A stretch of DNA of 5,922 nucleotides from Treponema sp. (GTDB lineage Bacteria > Spirochaetota > Spirochaetia > Treponematales > Breznakiellaceae): positions 1 through 5,922 of the forward strand of contig WRAL01000107.1 in assembly GCA_009780285.1 (NCBI GenBank), written 5' to 3'. Under the pieces are notes generated by a model. The model was not told where the DNA came from. It saw only the letters and a list, made by a program, of their open reading frames with translations, and made no database searches. Positions 5,406 through 5,922 of this stretch are shown here, piece after piece; position 1 is the stretch's first letter; each line of letters opens with the position of its first letter. A program made the translations under genes and the position numbers.

Positions 5406-5922
5406 ATGTCGAGACCGATAATAGAGGTCAAAAATTTTACGAAGAGGTACGGCAAGTTCGAGGCCGTCAAAAACATCAGCTTCGATGTAGAGGAAGGGAT
5501 CATCTTCGCCTTTCTGGGGCCGAACGGCGCCGGAAAAAGCACGACCATCAACACCCTTTGCACCATTTTTGAAAAGACCGAGGGAACGCTTGCCATAGAC
5601 GGCAAGGACGTAAGCCGGGAAAAGGACGCGGTGCGCGCGTCCATAGGCGTGGTTTTTCAGGACAACACTCTTGACAAAAAAACCACGGTCGAGGAAAACC
5701 TGCGGATGCACTGCGTCCTTTACAAGGTGCCGAAAGCCGAGGTCGCCCAGCGAATAAAGTTCGTTCTTGAGCTTGTCGATCTTGCCGAATGGCGGGGCAG
5801 GCTTGTTTCGGCGCTTTCCGGCGGAATGATGCGCCGCGTGGAGATCGCGCGCGGGCTTATACACTACCCCAAGGTGCTTTTTCTGGACGAGCCGACCACG
5901 GGCCTCGATCCGCAGACGCGCA
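5406..5922 (+). CDS. ABC transporter ATP-binding protein, DrrA/ABC-2 exporter type (3' truncated by window)
   Basis: The first 172 codons are present and run off the right edge in frame. All nucleotide-binding motifs up to Walker B are intact: an aromatic A-loop region KRYG, Walker A GPNGAGKST (38-46), Q-loop Gln85 in GVVFQDNTLDKK, signature LSGGMMRR (137-144), and Walker B VLFLDEPTTGLD (157-168). The Q-loop wording FQDNTLD and the following TVEENLRMH...LY.VP pattern are typical of DrrA/NodI-like subunits that energise ABC-2 membrane permeases, exporting drugs, lipids or polysaccharides. Such subunits usually have 240-330 residues, so a third or more is missing here. An ABC-2 permease would be expected downstream. 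ATG 5406 is fixed by AGGAGG at 5396-5401 with a 4-base spacer. The gene has its own promoter candidate and is not in the sugar operon, so a link to glycan export is only speculative. Confidence 0.93.
   Translation, partial: MSRPIIEVKNFTKRYGKFEAVKNISFDVEEGIIFAFLGPNGAGKSTTINTLCTIFEKTEGTLAIDGKDVSREKDAVRASIGVVFQDNTLDKKTTVEENLRMHCVLYKVPKAEVAQRIKFVLELVDLAEWRGRLVSALSGGMMRRVEIARGLIHYPKVLFLDEPTTGLDPQTR

Noticed and set aside
5388..5864. Minus-strand open frame opposite the ABC gene
   Set aside because: The plus strand encodes Walker A, Q-loop, signature and Walker B motifs in one frame with a strong ribosome binding site, so the antisense frame is a shadow.

Overview
The window looks like a moderately GC-rich bacterial chromosome segment, most likely from a spirochaete (Treponema-like). 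The clues are indirect. One is a chemoreceptor without the enterobacterial C-terminal pentapeptide that ends in a short EVSHFTVN-type tail. Another is a NusG-paralogue C-terminus of the kind found at the head of polysaccharide operons in Firmicutes and Spirochaetes. A third is a clear contrast between GC-rich genes and a more AT-rich intergenic region. The assignment rests on family resemblance read by eye, not on a database search.

Left third (1-2957, plus strand): a surface-sugar operon. It opens with the last 42 residues of a NusG-family KOW domain. Then comes a GC-rich hairpin in the gap, a soluble nucleotide-sugar 4,6-dehydratase of the CapD/WbpM/PglF family, and a DegT/DnrJ/EryC1/StrS aminotransferase whose GTG start overlaps the dehydratase stop (GTGA). 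Together the two enzymes would turn a UDP-HexNAc into a 4-keto-6-deoxy and then a 4-amino-4,6-dideoxy sugar, as in bacillosamine-type pathways. No glycosyltransferase, acetyltransferase or flippase is visible. The operon is followed by a 102-bp gap that holds a 17-codon ORF behind a good ribosome binding site.

Middle (3060-4931, minus strand): a full-length membrane chemoreceptor (MCP), convergent with the sugar operon.

Right (4932-5922): a 474-bp, relatively AT-rich intergenic region separates the divergent MCP and ABC genes. It holds three consecutive palindromes, the outer two of which are diverged copies of each other, plus a 12-bp perfect palindrome and a plausible extended -10 promoter. 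The window ends inside the ATP-binding subunit of a DrrA-like ABC exporter.

The genes belong to known families and I see no clearly new multi-gene system. The items most worth a second look are the palindrome cluster, the NusG paralogue with its adjacent hairpin, the membrane-anchor-less dehydratase with a Tyr catalytic site, and the long G-tracts inside the aminotransferase gene.
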